Below are positions 47,919 to 59,837 of a stretch of 64,000 bases of DNA, piece after piece. A model generated the notes under the pieces. That model did not search any database and had not been told where the DNA came from. It was given only the letters and a program-made list of their open reading frames with translations. Each line of letters begins with the position of its first letter. Position 1 is the first letter of the stretch. Source of the DNA: Panagrolaimus kolymaensis. Taxonomy: Eukaryota; Nematoda; Chromadorea; Rhabditida; Panagrolaimidae. The DNA lies in NCBI GenBank assembly GCA_028622995.1, contig JAJQJQ010000011.1, positions 1,674,001-1,738,000 of the forward strand, given 5' to 3'. Position numbers and translations under genes: made by a program.

Positions 47919-50900
47919 ATGTCAACAGAATATGAAGTGGATGATGTGGGCGATGTTGAAGCCCTGAATGGTCATGATATGGAATCAAATGGTGATGGCT
48001 CAAACAACATAAATGGCGACGTTGAAATGCTTGATGATGATAATGACGAAGATCTTGATCTCGCTGATGAACTTCTTCAACAACTTTCTAGTGGAAAAGC
48101 TATGAAAAGAACATCTGATACTGAAATGCATAGCACCCCTAAAATTCCAAGACTCGCCGAAGACGAATTTATGGGAAAATTTGGTGCCAAAGAAGCAAAC
48201 TATATTTCAAAAAGAATCGATGTTAAAGAAAATTGTATTCATGAAGTAGGCCTTTTTCATTGCTCTTGTAAATCTAATTACCTTTTTTAGGTTGTTTATC
48301 CTGTTGGCGTTGAACCTGAACTTATTGAACGTCAAACAGAACCTGTGCACACTTATCCGTTTGAACTTGATGTTTTTCAACAAAAAGCTATTAATTGCAT
48401 TGATAATAACCAATCGGTTCTTGTTTCTGCACATACTTCTGCGGGAAAGACTGTAGTTGCTTTATATGCAATTGCCTTGGCTTTGAAGAACAAGCAAAGA
48501 GTCATTTACACATCTCCGATTAAAGCTCTTAGCAACCAGAAGTATCGTGAATTATTCAAGGAATTTACCGATGTTGGACTTATGACTGGTGATGTTACAA
48601 TCAATCCTGAAGCTTCTTGCATCGTCATGACTACAGAAATTTTGAGATCAATGTTGTATCGAGGTTCAAGCTTAATGCACGAAATTGGCTGGGTTGTTTT
48701 CGATGAAATCCATTATATGCGTGATAAAGGTAGTTTTGCTTTTAATTTTAAACACTAATAATAAGGTTTTTAGAACGTGGCGTCGTTTGGGAAGAAACAA
48801 TCATCATGTTAGCTGATAGCGTCCATTTCGTTTTTCTCTCTGCTACAATTCCTAACGCTCTTCAATTTGCTTGTAAGTTTTTTTAAAATTGTTTCTCCCT
48901 CTAATATGTCTTATTTAGCATGGATTTGTTCACTTCACCATCAACCTTGTCACGTCGTTTACACAGATTATCGTCCAACCCCACTTCGTCATTTCGTCTA
49001 TCCTGTTGGCGCACCTGGTCTTTATGAAGTTGTTGGAACTGATGGTGTTTTTCGTCAAAATAAACTTGCTGAAGCTATGTCTCATCTTAGCACTGGAGAT
49101 TCTGTGGATTCTGCTACTCGAGAAGGCCCACGTCGAAATGATCCTGCTATGGAAGGAAATGTTTTAACCATCATCACAACCATTAAAGAAAGGGACATGC
49201 TCCCATGTATCATTTTTTCATTTAGTCGTAAAGAATGTGAAAATTATGCAAACTCTTTGAAGGATTTGGATTTCAACAATAATCGCGCTGAACGACAAGT
49301 GATCGAAGAAATCTTCAGAAATGCTATCGGCTGTTTATCCGAAGATGATCAAAAACTTCCTCAAGTTACTTCTGTTTTGCCATATCTTCTCAAAGGTATT
49401 GGTGTTCATCACTCAGGCCTTCTTCCTATTTTGAAAGAAGTTATTGAAATTTTGTTTGGTGAAGGATTGATTAAGGTATGTTTTCATTTTATCATATTTT
49501 GGAATACTATTTTATTTTTAGGTCCTTTTTGCAACTGAAACTTTTGCCATGGGATTGAATATGCCTGCACGTACTGTTGTTTTCACTTCCGTTCGCAAGT
49601 TTGATGGAAAAGATCGCCGATGGATATCAAGTGGGGAATATATTCAGATGTCTGGAAGAGGTACGTTATTTAATCAAGTTTTGACACGCTATTTTTTAAT
49701 TTTTAGCTGGCCGGCGCGGTAAAGATACTCATGGTGTAGTTATTCTTATGTGTGATCAGCAAATTAGCAGTGATATTGCTAAGAGTCTTATTAAAGGTGA
49801 TGCTGATCCGCTCAACTCTCAATTCAGACTTACCTACAATATGATTTTGAATCTCCTCCGTGTTGAAGGTGTTGAACCCGACTTTATTTTGAAGAAATCT
49901 TTCTTTCATTTTCAAAATCAGCTTACTTTGCCTGACATGTATAAAAGTTTGTTTTCAAGTTTAACTTAACATCTTTAAAGCTTCTAATATTTTAGAAATA
50001 CAAGAGAAAAACATCGAAATTCAAGAATTTGAAGTTCCTCGTGAAATGGAAATTGCTGGTTATGTTCTCCTGGAAAGAGATATTGAAAAGAAAGTTAAAT
50101 CAGTTCGTGATACTATAATGCTTCCTAAACATTGTTTGAAGTTTTTACATCCTGGTAGAATTGTTGAAGCGAAATTTAACAACATAGATTTTGGTTATGG
50201 AGTGGTTATATCTTTCGAACGATGTGCAAATACCGATTCTGATCCAACTAAGACTGCATTTGTGTATAAAATTAATGTATTGTTAAAACTTGCTCCAGAT
50301 GTTGCTCGTAGTGGCCCTATTACTGTGGAGAGATTGCATCCTCCTCAAAGTGATAAAACTGCTTGGGTTGCTGAAATTGTTCCTATTAACCTTGAAAATA
50401 TTACAAAGATGACACGAATCAAACTCACAATGCCAACCAACATTCAAACAAGAGAAGCAAAAATTACATTAATGAAAGCTATGAAAGTATGTATATATTA
50501 AGTTTAATATTTTTCTTGTTTTTATTTATTTTTTAGGAGTCTTTTAAACGTGTTGGAAAAATCGAAGAAATTGATCCGATTGAGACCATACAAATCACTG
50601 ATCGTGGCTTCGTCGAGGATTTTAAACTACTTCAGTCATCGCAAGCTCGTTATCAAAACCATGAAATCAGAAAAGATCCAGAGTTCCTACATATTTATAA
50701 ACGATATGAACAAAAAGAACATCTCAAACAAGAACTAGCAGAACTTCGACAAGAATTCAAGAAAGCTCAAAGTGAAACATTGCTTGCTGATTTAGAAGCT
50801 AGAAAAAGAGTATTACGACGATTAGATTACTGTACAGATGGAGACATCATTACACAAAAAGTTTGCTTTTCTTTATTTTAATCTCCTTATTTTTATTAAT

Positions 50901-51773
50901 ATTTTTAGGGTCGTGTCGCATGTGAAATTTCAGCTGCTGATGAACTCCTTTTAACTGAGATGATTTTTGATAATGTCTTTCGTGATCTTGATGCTCCTAC
51001 TGCAGCTGCACTTCTTTCGTGTTTCATTTGCCAAGAAAAGGGTAATACCCCTAAACTGGCTGAAGTTCTCAGTGGATGTCTTCGTACTATGCAAGGATTT
51101 GCTCGTCGTATTGCTTCTGCAACAAAGGATGCTTTACTTGAAATCGATGAAGATGAATACGTTGATTCATTCCGACCTCAAATGATGGACGTCGTCTATG
51201 GTTGGATCCAAGGAAAATCGTTTAGTGAAATTTGCGGCAGTAACAGTGATCTTTTTGAAGGTAAGCAATATTTCCTATTTCCTTCTTCGTGACGCGGCTG
51301 TCAATTAAAGACAAAAAAGCTTCGACCTTGAATGGTCATGATTGATTTATGCGGTCACTTGCGTTTTTTGTTGTTGTTTAAAACGATTTGTTTTTCTTCG
51401 ATACTTTCATTGCCCTCAAATAAGACTGACTACTGCGCGCGGTCACCGCTTTGATTCATTAGCCTTAAAAAAATTAGACTTCAATTTTCTTTGCATTGAA
51501 GTGATTTATCATTTTTCTTCACAATTGTTTCACCTCCTACTGTGCGTTATCCTATTCCTCGTATATGTTCATATTGGTCATAAGTTACTGTAAATTAATT
51601 TTTTTTTCTTTTTAGGCTCAATAATTCGCTGCTTTCGACGTTTAGAAGAACTTTTGCGTCAAATGGTTGGTGCTGCTCGAACTATGGGAAATGCAAACAT
51701 GGAAACTATTTTTGAAGAAGCTCGTTCTCGACTTAAACGTGATATCGTGTTTGCCGCTAGCCTTTATCTTTAA
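47919..51773 (+). CDS. mtr-4: MTR4 exosome-associated RNA helicase (SKIV2L2/mtr-4)
   Basis: Nuclear Ski2-family 3'-5' RNA helicase feeding substrates to the exosome (TRAMP/NEXT). Ten exons give 1041 aa, the usual length: 47919-48245, 48291-48729, 48774-48872, 48919-49475, 49522-49660, 49707-49946, 49996-50486, 50537-50860, 50909-51260, 51616-51773. An acidic N-terminus is followed by RecA1 with Walker [26 protein letters not shown], the DEIH box VFDEIHYM and motif III LSATIP. RecA2 carries [24 protein letters not shown] and motif VI QMSGRAGRRG. The arch domain with its KOW insert ([12 protein letters not shown]) and the C-terminal DSHCT domain ([12 protein letters not shown] to the final FAASLYL) are complete. 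The last intron (355 bp) is much longer than the others. The next gene begins 93 bp downstream. Confidence 0.96.
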
Positions 51774-51866
51774 GGTGTCAAATCAGCGGGTTTTTTTCCG
51801 GATCTTTTATTTCGTGTGTCTAATCATTCTAAACTTTTACTTTCATTGTTTTTCACGTTTATTTTA

Positions 51867-53811
51867 ATGATTGTATTTCTTTTTCTCTCATTTTTATTGT
51901 CATTTGCTATTTCACAAAATCCTGAAGCACCTGAAGCTGATGGTACGATTTTCTTTGTTGATTTTTGTTAAAATAAACCATTTAAAGACGATGGATTTGT
52001 GGAACCTTTTGATATTCCTTTGGATGAATTAAGGAAGGAGACAACTCGAGTTACAACTTTAGGTGAACAATGTAAAGCCAAATATGAGCATTACAAATAT
52101 TATTGTCAATCAAGTAATATTGCAAAATACAATGAAGAAGTTAGAATTTTATGCGAACGTTTTGATTTGCTTTGTCGAGAACGGGTTCCCGCAACCATCG
52201 ATCACGTTTGTTCTATAAAAAAACGGATAAAAATTTGAAAGAGAAATTATTTTTAGATTCGACGTCAACGAATTTTATGGAAAGCGGCAGGAGTTCCCAA
52301 AAATGTTGAAAAGAAAGTTGTAAATTGTTATGAATCTTGTCGCGAGACAGATCCTCTTTGCGTAAATGCTTGTGAATGTAAGGAATCAAACTTTTTGAAA
52401 TTTTGTCAAAGCCTTTTGTGATTTCATCATTTTAGGTATACACTTAGGTTGGATTATGGAAAGACAATGTCAACCTGGAGCTTCAGCTACTACATTAGTT
52501 AATTGTAATAGGTATGTATAATTTTGATATTTGGTTTTCACATTTTCTTTAACACTAGCATTAAGTTAGATGACGAAATTCAAAAAAATCTTTGTCTTCA
52601 GCTTTGAAACCTGATTTTCCTTTTTGGCATTTTCGTTCACATTCCAGCTTTTTTACTAAAAGTTTTAACTATACGAAATCTCAGAAGAAGACGAAAAGGA
52701 ATGCCAATGCGCATTGTTACAAAACATTATTATCAAACATTAATGTTATGAGTTTGAAAATCTTTGATGTTGCTTGCTTGCTCCTTTTCAAAACCAAAAC
52801 AAAAAAAGATAAAGAAAATCTTGTTTTTATCCCGCCAAAGAAAGAATGAAAGAAATAAAGTTCAAAAACGGCACCGAAACAAAACAATCTGTTAAGTTAA
52901 AAAAGCGAGCGCGAACACTACAATTTTTTAATGTAAAAAAAGAGCTCCAAAAAAGGCGAATTAACTTTTGGTTGAATGAATTTCTGCGAACAATTACCTA
53001 ATGAAAATATGCCGCTGCCGTTATCCTTGTTTTTTTTTTGCTTTGGATTCTTTCGAGGCTTTTTTTTTGGTTCGACAGAAGTTTTTTTTTTCAAACTTTT
53101 TTTTTTGACACAGCCTTTTTTAGCGGTCATTTAGAAGCGTTATTTTTTTTTAGTTTGATGATAGGAAAGAAAAACAAAGCATTTTTTTGGGAATATGAAA
53201 AAAATGTGAAGGAAGAAAAAAATGAAAGGCGATTTTAGTGTTCGTGTTTTTTTTTTGTTTTAAAAAAACCGTTTAAAATGGGATTCTTTCTTCTCGATGG
53301 GAAAATGATCTTTTTTATAAAACAAAAAATAACGGTTTAAAAATCACATTAATACCTTTAATTTGAATATTTCTTGTTTTGTTTTAGATGGTTTGTGAAA
53401 TGCAAACAATTTTGGAAACCTAAACCTAATTTAACGCCATATCCTTTTGGAGTTCATGCTCCACCACCAATTATTCGTGGAACTTTTTATGGTTATGATG
53501 CTTTAGGTATCTATAGCTTTGATGAAATAAAATAGTGATTAATAAATTTTATCCATTTTTTAGGTAATTCGTTCGTTTATAATCGCCCCCGTGATCATGG
53601 AGTTTCCTTATGGCGTGGTACCAATACCGTCGTTGTCAATTGGCCCGAAGGCAAAGTCGGCACTGCTACTACCTTTGATGTTCCAGCAATTGGAGTTGAA
53701 GGAGTTTTCAATGCCGTTGATGTTGGATTTCCAAATCCTGCTTCATTTTTACGTGAAACTTTTGAAGGTAAAAAGCTTAATCCCGGAACTGGACGACTTC
53801 GACGTTACTAA
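51867..53811 (+). CDS. Cys-rich secreted protein, family not recognised
   Basis: Six exons give 285 aa: 51867-51942, 51988-52205, 52257-52377, 52436-52511, 53388-53506, 53564-53811. A signal peptide (MIVFLFLSFLLSFAIS) precedes a helical Cys-rich part (EQCKAKYEHYKYYCQ, ILCERFDLLCRER, NCYESCRETDPLCVNACEC, RQCQPG). A Pro/Gly/aromatic C-terminal part follows (TPYPFGVHAPPPIIRGTFYG, RPRDHGVSLWRGTNTVVVNW). Even spacing of cysteines suggests a disulphide-rich extracellular module. No transmembrane segment. The fourth intron is 876 bp, unusually long here. The start lies 93 bp after the MTR4 stop on the same strand, so a two-gene operon is possible. Likely a nematode-restricted secreted family (inference). 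Confidence 0.75.
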
Positions 53812-53873
53812 TATTAAGACAAAATTTATTTTTTTATAAAATTTAAAACAAAATTTAATAAAACTGATTTTAA
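53812..53873. other. 3' flank of the Cys-rich gene up to MITE copy 2
   Basis: Short AT-rich 3' flank with AATAAA at 53857-53862, ending in the TTAA at 53870-53873 that flanks the MITE. The element therefore lies just past the presumed polyadenylation signal. Confidence 0.5.
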
Positions 53874-54064
53874 AGGGACATAGCTATTTCATGCCTTTTC
53901 AAAAATTTCGATACTGGGGCTGATAGGAACAGTCGGGGCGGCGCGTGTTTGAATTACCGTGTAACTTCTGTCTTACACGGTAATTCAAACACGCGCCTTA
54001 CCAAGTGTAACTTGCAGTGCCCGCAAACGAAATTTCAAAAAAGGCATGAAATAGCTATGTCCCT
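53874..54064 (-). mobile_element. 191-bp TTAA-flanked MITE, copy 2 (inverted)
   Basis: Same length and ends as the copy at 43183-43373 but in opposite orientation, flanked by TTAA at 53870-53873 and 54065-54068. By eye only two substitutions separate the copies, so they are recent or still being moved by a transposase encoded elsewhere. No coding capacity. Confidence 0.9.
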
Positions 54065-56068
54065 TTAATAATTTTTTGATGAATTCAAAGTGACAGTTTT
54101 CATCCATTTTCAAGTAGCTGGTACGAATAATGGATTTAATCTTATCGAATCAAAAGAACATTTGAGATTTTTCTTTGACATCTGTTTATATTTTTTTGAA
54201 AAATGTTTTATCTTAATGCTTGTTTTTAAACAAACTTTTCTATAATATTATTAGTTATCCATTTTAGAAGACAATCAATAATTTTTCAATACTGCAGCTT
54301 TATTTTTTGCAAGCTCTTACATTTTTTCCAACTCAAACGCTTTTTATTAAATTATTTGTTTAGTTTTTTATCTCATGAAATTAGTTTATCCCAAGTTTTC
54401 TTCATTTGATGATTCATCTTTTCTTTCATCAAAGCATTCCACTTTTTTGTTTATTAGCAACTACCGTATCTTTCCTTTTCATTTTTCATTTGCACGCGGC
54501 GATGTCAATATTTATGAACATTTTTTTTTGAACTCCGTAAAAACCCTTTATTTTAGTGAATTACAAAAAAGCAATATGTACATATTTATATGCGTGTCGT
54601 TTTTTTTCATTCCAAAAGAAAATTGGTTTGTTCAATAATGAAAGAAGACGAGAAGAAAAAAGTAACTAACTTCAAAACCTTTGGTTTTTTTGGTTGACTT
54701 GCTTCTTATTGTTAGAGAGGATCCGCTCTCTCCGATGGGAGATGAAAAATAACTTCAGAAGGAATAAAAAGAAACGAGCGAGCGACGATAGAGTAGAAAA
54801 CTAATTTGTCATTTTTACAGAAAAAAATACCAAGGAAGAATGAAAAAAATATAACGGCAAAAGCGCGACTTTAAAAAAAGTAATTACCACTTTTTCTTCT
54901 TATTTAAACTCTTGTATAAGAACGAAAAAAGACAATTGCATATTTAAAAAGACAATGTTGTTGAGTTAAATGTAATATCTATTTTTCATTTTAATTTTCT
55001 TAAAATGCACACATAAAAGTTGATAGTCTTAAAGGATTATTTTTTAAGATGACAACAAAATAAAAGTAATTACGGTTGTATTTGGAAAAAAGTATGTTTA
55101 ACTATGATTTTTAGAAGTTTACGGTAGCGAAAAAAATAAAAAAAATAATTTGGTTGGCAAAGAAAATGCAAATAAGCCATTGTTGTGACTCTAGGAAGGG
55201 GATTGGATCAACAGAGATTTTTTGAGACATCAAAAATAAAAGATGACTGGCTTTTCCTATGTAACCAAGCAAACCCAGATTTCAACAGTCACTTCTCTAT
55301 TTTTTTTTTTTGAAGATACGGCAATATTCCAAAACTCACTTTCACATTTGGCTTTACAAATTGTAAAAGTTGATAAAGCAATAATATTTTGTAGATTTTT
55401 TAAAAGGATTTATAAACATTGTAAAAACATTTATGACCAAATATTTTAACCTTAGCTAGCTAACTACAAAACTCAAACATTCACTCATAAAAAAAGGCAT
55501 GCAAACAAAATATAGATATTTTATTTAAAAACTATTTTTTTGATAATATTTACAATAATAACTTTTTTTTAAATAACCATATTATTTTCTTTTTTTTACA
55601 ATTCTCCTAATAAAAGCTCTTTTTTCATTCTCCAAAAAATGGAAGACATTTTGCTCGTTTTTTGTTTTGTTTTGGAAGCAAACTAGTCTCTGCCTTCTCC
55701 TTCTCTTTCTTCTTACCGTATTTTCTCCTTATATTTTTTTCTAAATCGGGCGGAGCTAATTGAATGAATGCATTGTTGAAACACAAGAAGAAAAAAAAAA
55801 CAAGCCAAAGACAAATGTTTTTCTTTCTTCTGCTTTTCTTTATTTTACCTTTTTTGGCGTGCTTCACAGCGGGGCGGAGTTTTTTTCTTCTTTATTTTGT
55901 AATCTGAAAAGTTTAAGATGCCACGAAAAAAAAATAGAAGAGTTATTTGATAGTTTTTTTTCCAAAACACTTTAAACCGTTTTTTAACTTCAAAATTAAT
56001 TAAAATTGAAATTTTAATGAGACTAATTTCTTAAGTTTTTTTTAGATTTGTATCAAGTTTTTTCTAAA
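54065..56068. other. Intergenic region upstream of lin-31
   Basis: About 2 kb of AT-rich sequence without a supported gene. It presumably holds lin-31 regulatory DNA. The acceptor-like TTTTTTTTAG at about 56045, 25 bp before the ATG, could be a trans-splice site or the end of a 5' UTR intron. Confidence 0.5.
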
Positions 56069-57401
56069 ATGCCACGTCCTGGAAAGAATTCTTACGATGA
56101 ACAGGTACCGTTAAAAATTATCTTTGATTGTTAGTAAAATAAACGATGAAAAATAGCTTATAACTTTTCAATAAAATCAAAAAATCTAAAAAATGAATCC
56201 AACTTCACAAAACTTTTCAATAAGCCGAAATTTACTCTTTCCTTTTCTCATTAACCCATACCTGTAATTTATAATTTTAGGAATTTCAAAAGCCACCATA
56301 TTCGTATATTTGGTTAACATACATGGCAATTCAAAATTCAGAAGAAAAAATGATGCCATTAACGGAGATATATAAATTTATTATGGAAAAGTTTCCTTTT
56401 TACCGATCAAACACTCAACGATGGCAAAATTCATTGCGGCATAATCTAAGTTTCAATGATTGTTTTATTAAAATTCCACGACGCCCTGATCGCCCTGGTA
56501 AAGGAAGTTATTGGTCCATACATCCAAAAGCCATTCACATGTTTGAAAACGGAAGCTGTCTGAGACGACAAAAACGTTTCAAGGTCGGTTTTGTTGCAAA
56601 CATTTTTTTAACGGTGGAGTTTTAAATTTAAATGGTTGAAGAGGAAAAGTAAAGAAAAGATTGTCTAAAAAAAGCTACTGTACATTTTTAAAATAAGATT
56701 TTTTTTCAGTCTCTTTCAATTATAATTGGGCCAGTAATGAGAGTGGAATTAAATTCCGTGTGAGGGGAAATAAATTTTGGTAAATTCTGAAGTTTGAGAA
56801 AATCTTTGTTTGGGGTTTTTTGAGAGATCAATAGCATTTATTTAGGTATTCAATTTGATAATTACCATTTTTGGGGCTACCATGTGACTACTTTAAACAA
56901 TTTGTATATCGGATAAATTTTCATAAAAAAAGAAATTAAAAAATTTTTAAAAAGTTTTAGCTTGACAATTTCCCCGGTAATCGCTCTTTTGCTCGATCGC
57001 TTCAATGGCGGAAAGATCCCATGCATCTTTCATCCAAAGAATCCATCTCTTCGACAGCTTCTTCATCATCTTCCACTTCCATTAATTCCAAATTAACTCC
57101 AACGAGTCCTTGTTATCCTTCACTGCCATCCTATCCAAATCTTTCATTATCTCGTGAACCACCACCGTCATTTTTATTTCCACCGCAAAGACCAAATTTG
57201 AATGAAATAATTTCGTTGATTCTTTCTCGACCATCGATGATGGAATCGTCCAACACTCACCTTCCTCCATCATCGCCATCCCTTGATTTGAATTCACTGT
57301 TTATGAATCCACTTTTTAATCCATTATTTTTACAAAATTTAACAAATCATCCAAAAACTTCACATTTCTCTATTGATTCTATTTTAAGTCCAAAGCTTTA
57401 A
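56069..57401 (+). CDS. lin-31: LIN-31 forkhead (FoxB-type) transcription factor
   Basis: Winged-helix regulator; in C. elegans LIN-31 acts downstream of the EGF/Ras/MAPK pathway in vulval precursor cells. Three exons give 259 aa: 56069-56104, 56281-56583, 56961-57401. The N-terminus [12 protein letters not shown] is nearly that of LIN-31 and leads straight into the forkhead domain ([71 protein letters not shown]). A Ser/Pro-rich tail follows, with several SP/TP sites that could be MAPK targets (inference). The protein ends with [12 protein letters not shown], an EH1-like motif of the kind that recruits Groucho corepressors. Compared with C. elegans there is an insertion EF between YDEQ and KPPYS at the exon junction. 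Confidence 0.95.
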
Positions 57402-59837
57402 TAATTTTGTCTTTTTTGTTCACAATTGTTTGTTTTCTTTAATTTTCTTATTTTCGCAATTATTCGTCTTCGTGCTTACTTTTACAATAATAATATGTAT
57501 TGCACCTGTGAATTTTTTTAACCTCAAAAATGATTTATCGCTTTCACTTCTTCTTTTTTTTTCTTTTGTAAAGAAATGCTGAATATTTATTTTTTTGTTT
57601 AATTTAAAAACGGTGGTTGAAATAAAAAATTTTAATATTTAAATTTGTTTCGATACTTTCTTTACCAATAAATTTTTGAATTTATAAATTCTGAAATTCC
57701 TACGTACGTTGTTTAACTCCAAATTTTTTGACTTAATAAAAAATAAAAACTGTTTAGGTTATAATTCAGGCGATGGAGAGTAATCTATTCGTTTATAACA
57801 CATAATTTTCTTCATCGCTCTAATTACTTCTTTTTTCGTTACCTAATAAATCAACTACCGTAAACGCGAGAAAGATGGAAAGAAGTTGAAATTAAAAACC
57901 CGTTTGAAAAATTCCGTTTATTTTTATATAAACTTCAACTTTTCTCTGCATTTTTTTTTCTTTCAAAATTACGGTAATGAAAGAACACAAACATATTTAT
58001 GGATATTGCTTTAAGCAAGCTTCAACAAAAATTGCCAATTGTCTTTAAAGAAAAGTCAAATATTCATTTTTCATTGTTTCTTTTTTTAGAGGACCATGTT
58101 AATTAGTTTTCTTTTCTCCATGTCTTTATTAGTTTTTTTTACTGAAGAGAGGAAAATAGCCTTTAAAATAGCCAATAAGGACTCACAAGTTGCAAACCAT
58201 CTGTCGTCATCGTGGTTGCTTAACAAAAAGAAAAAGAATGTAATTGAGAAAAGTGCTGCGCGATGGAGAATGAAAGGAAAGGCAAAATAAAATTGTATTT
58301 TGCGGTAAATGATTGTTGATGAAAAAATGAGACATATGTTGCCTGTCGCGTCGCCTCATCGATGAAGCTTATATATTTTTTTTGAATGATGAAAAATGAG
58401 TTTTAAAATGGTGATGATTTTAATGAATGACATGTAATTAGACTATAAAAAACAAGGGATAAGAATGTTATTTGGATGAAAAGAAAATATTTGTTTCAGC
58501 TCAAAAAAAATTTCATTGAACACAATTTACGGTTCATAAGGCATTATTTCTAATTCTGACTTTAATTCACGTATAAGATTCTGAATGAAACAATATTAAA
58601 GGAGTATTCCAAAATATATATTTAGAGCTCGAACGATAGAAACAACTAACATTTTTATAACATCTATTAATCATGATGCGTTTTCTTCATTGTTTGTTTA
58701 TAAGCTTGCTTTTTAACTTCATTTCGCATACATAAATAATCCATTGTTTTTGTTTTACTTTCAAACAAAAATTTATACACTGCTCCCTTGCGAAAATAAA
58801 ATAAAACTTTTTTTAAAGAAGGAAGCAAGTTAAAAAGGATGCTCGGTGGTTTTATTAAATGCGGCTAAAAAAAGGAATAATTCTTTTTACGTTTTTCTTC
58901 TTCAACGACTGAGACTCAGCTTTAATTCAAATGTTTTCATTCATTCTTGAGTCACAAGATAAGGGCAATTTTAAGCAGCTTCAACAAAGTTGATGCCAAA
59001 AAAATTGAGCTTTGGTCGTTCTCTTTTTTTTCCATTTTACATAGCTTAGTTTTCTTGTTGTTGTTTGTCAACAAGCATATGTATTTTGCAAAGCAACAGT
59101 CTAGTCATTTTTCTTCAGCGCTTTTCTTTTTCGGACAGCTTTCAAAAAAAAAAAACATTAGTGATATTTTTTAGATGAAAATTAATTATTTTACAGAACT
59201 TTTTTGTTTGGTTTGTAAGATTTTTCGGTGTTTTAATTTTGATTTTTGCTTTTCTCACATTTTGTTTCTGGGAGCAAAATTAAAATTACTTTGACCATAG
59301 CAACAAATTTTTTTAATTCTTTAGTTGATAGTTTCGATAAAAATTAAAGACACGTTTAAAAAGCAAAAACTTATCATAAAGACATTAGAGAAGAAAAAGA
59401 AGTTTGATTGAGCTAAAAACAAAACAAAAAAAAGCGCAAACTTTTGTTTTTGCTGCCAGCAATGATCATCATTTTTTCTTTTTTCTTTCCTTCTTCCCTT
59501 TCACTTTTTTTGTTGATGTTTTAAATCGATCGCGTTTAGGTTCTTCTTTCACCCACATTATTGCTTCATTCAATTTTTTTCGTTGTTGCCACCAGCTCAA
59601 GAGACTCGTCTCCTATTTTTTCTTATTTCTTTTTATTTTTCGTTGATTATTTTTGTTTTGTTTTTGCCCGCGCGTGTGCGTTAAAAGTCTCACACGTTAC
59701 TCTAGTTAAAAAGTTATTAAATAAAAATGATTCGCTTTTTAGAAACTTAGCATTTTTAGATGTGTCTTAATGAAATGAATAATTTTTTATTTATTTTTTA
59801 AATATTTCTATAAACAAAGTTTTTTTTAATTTCAACC
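57402..59837. other. Intergenic region between lin-31 and the SLC22 gene
   Basis: About 2.4 kb of AT-rich, homopolymer-rich sequence. Frames in it are short and low-complexity. I see no gene, RNA or repeat that I can support. Confidence 0.55.

Noticed and set aside
52592..52849. Open frame inside the 876-bp intron of the Cys-rich gene
   Set aside because: It has no ATG-led signal or family match, and the flanking exons join cleanly across it; treated as intron.
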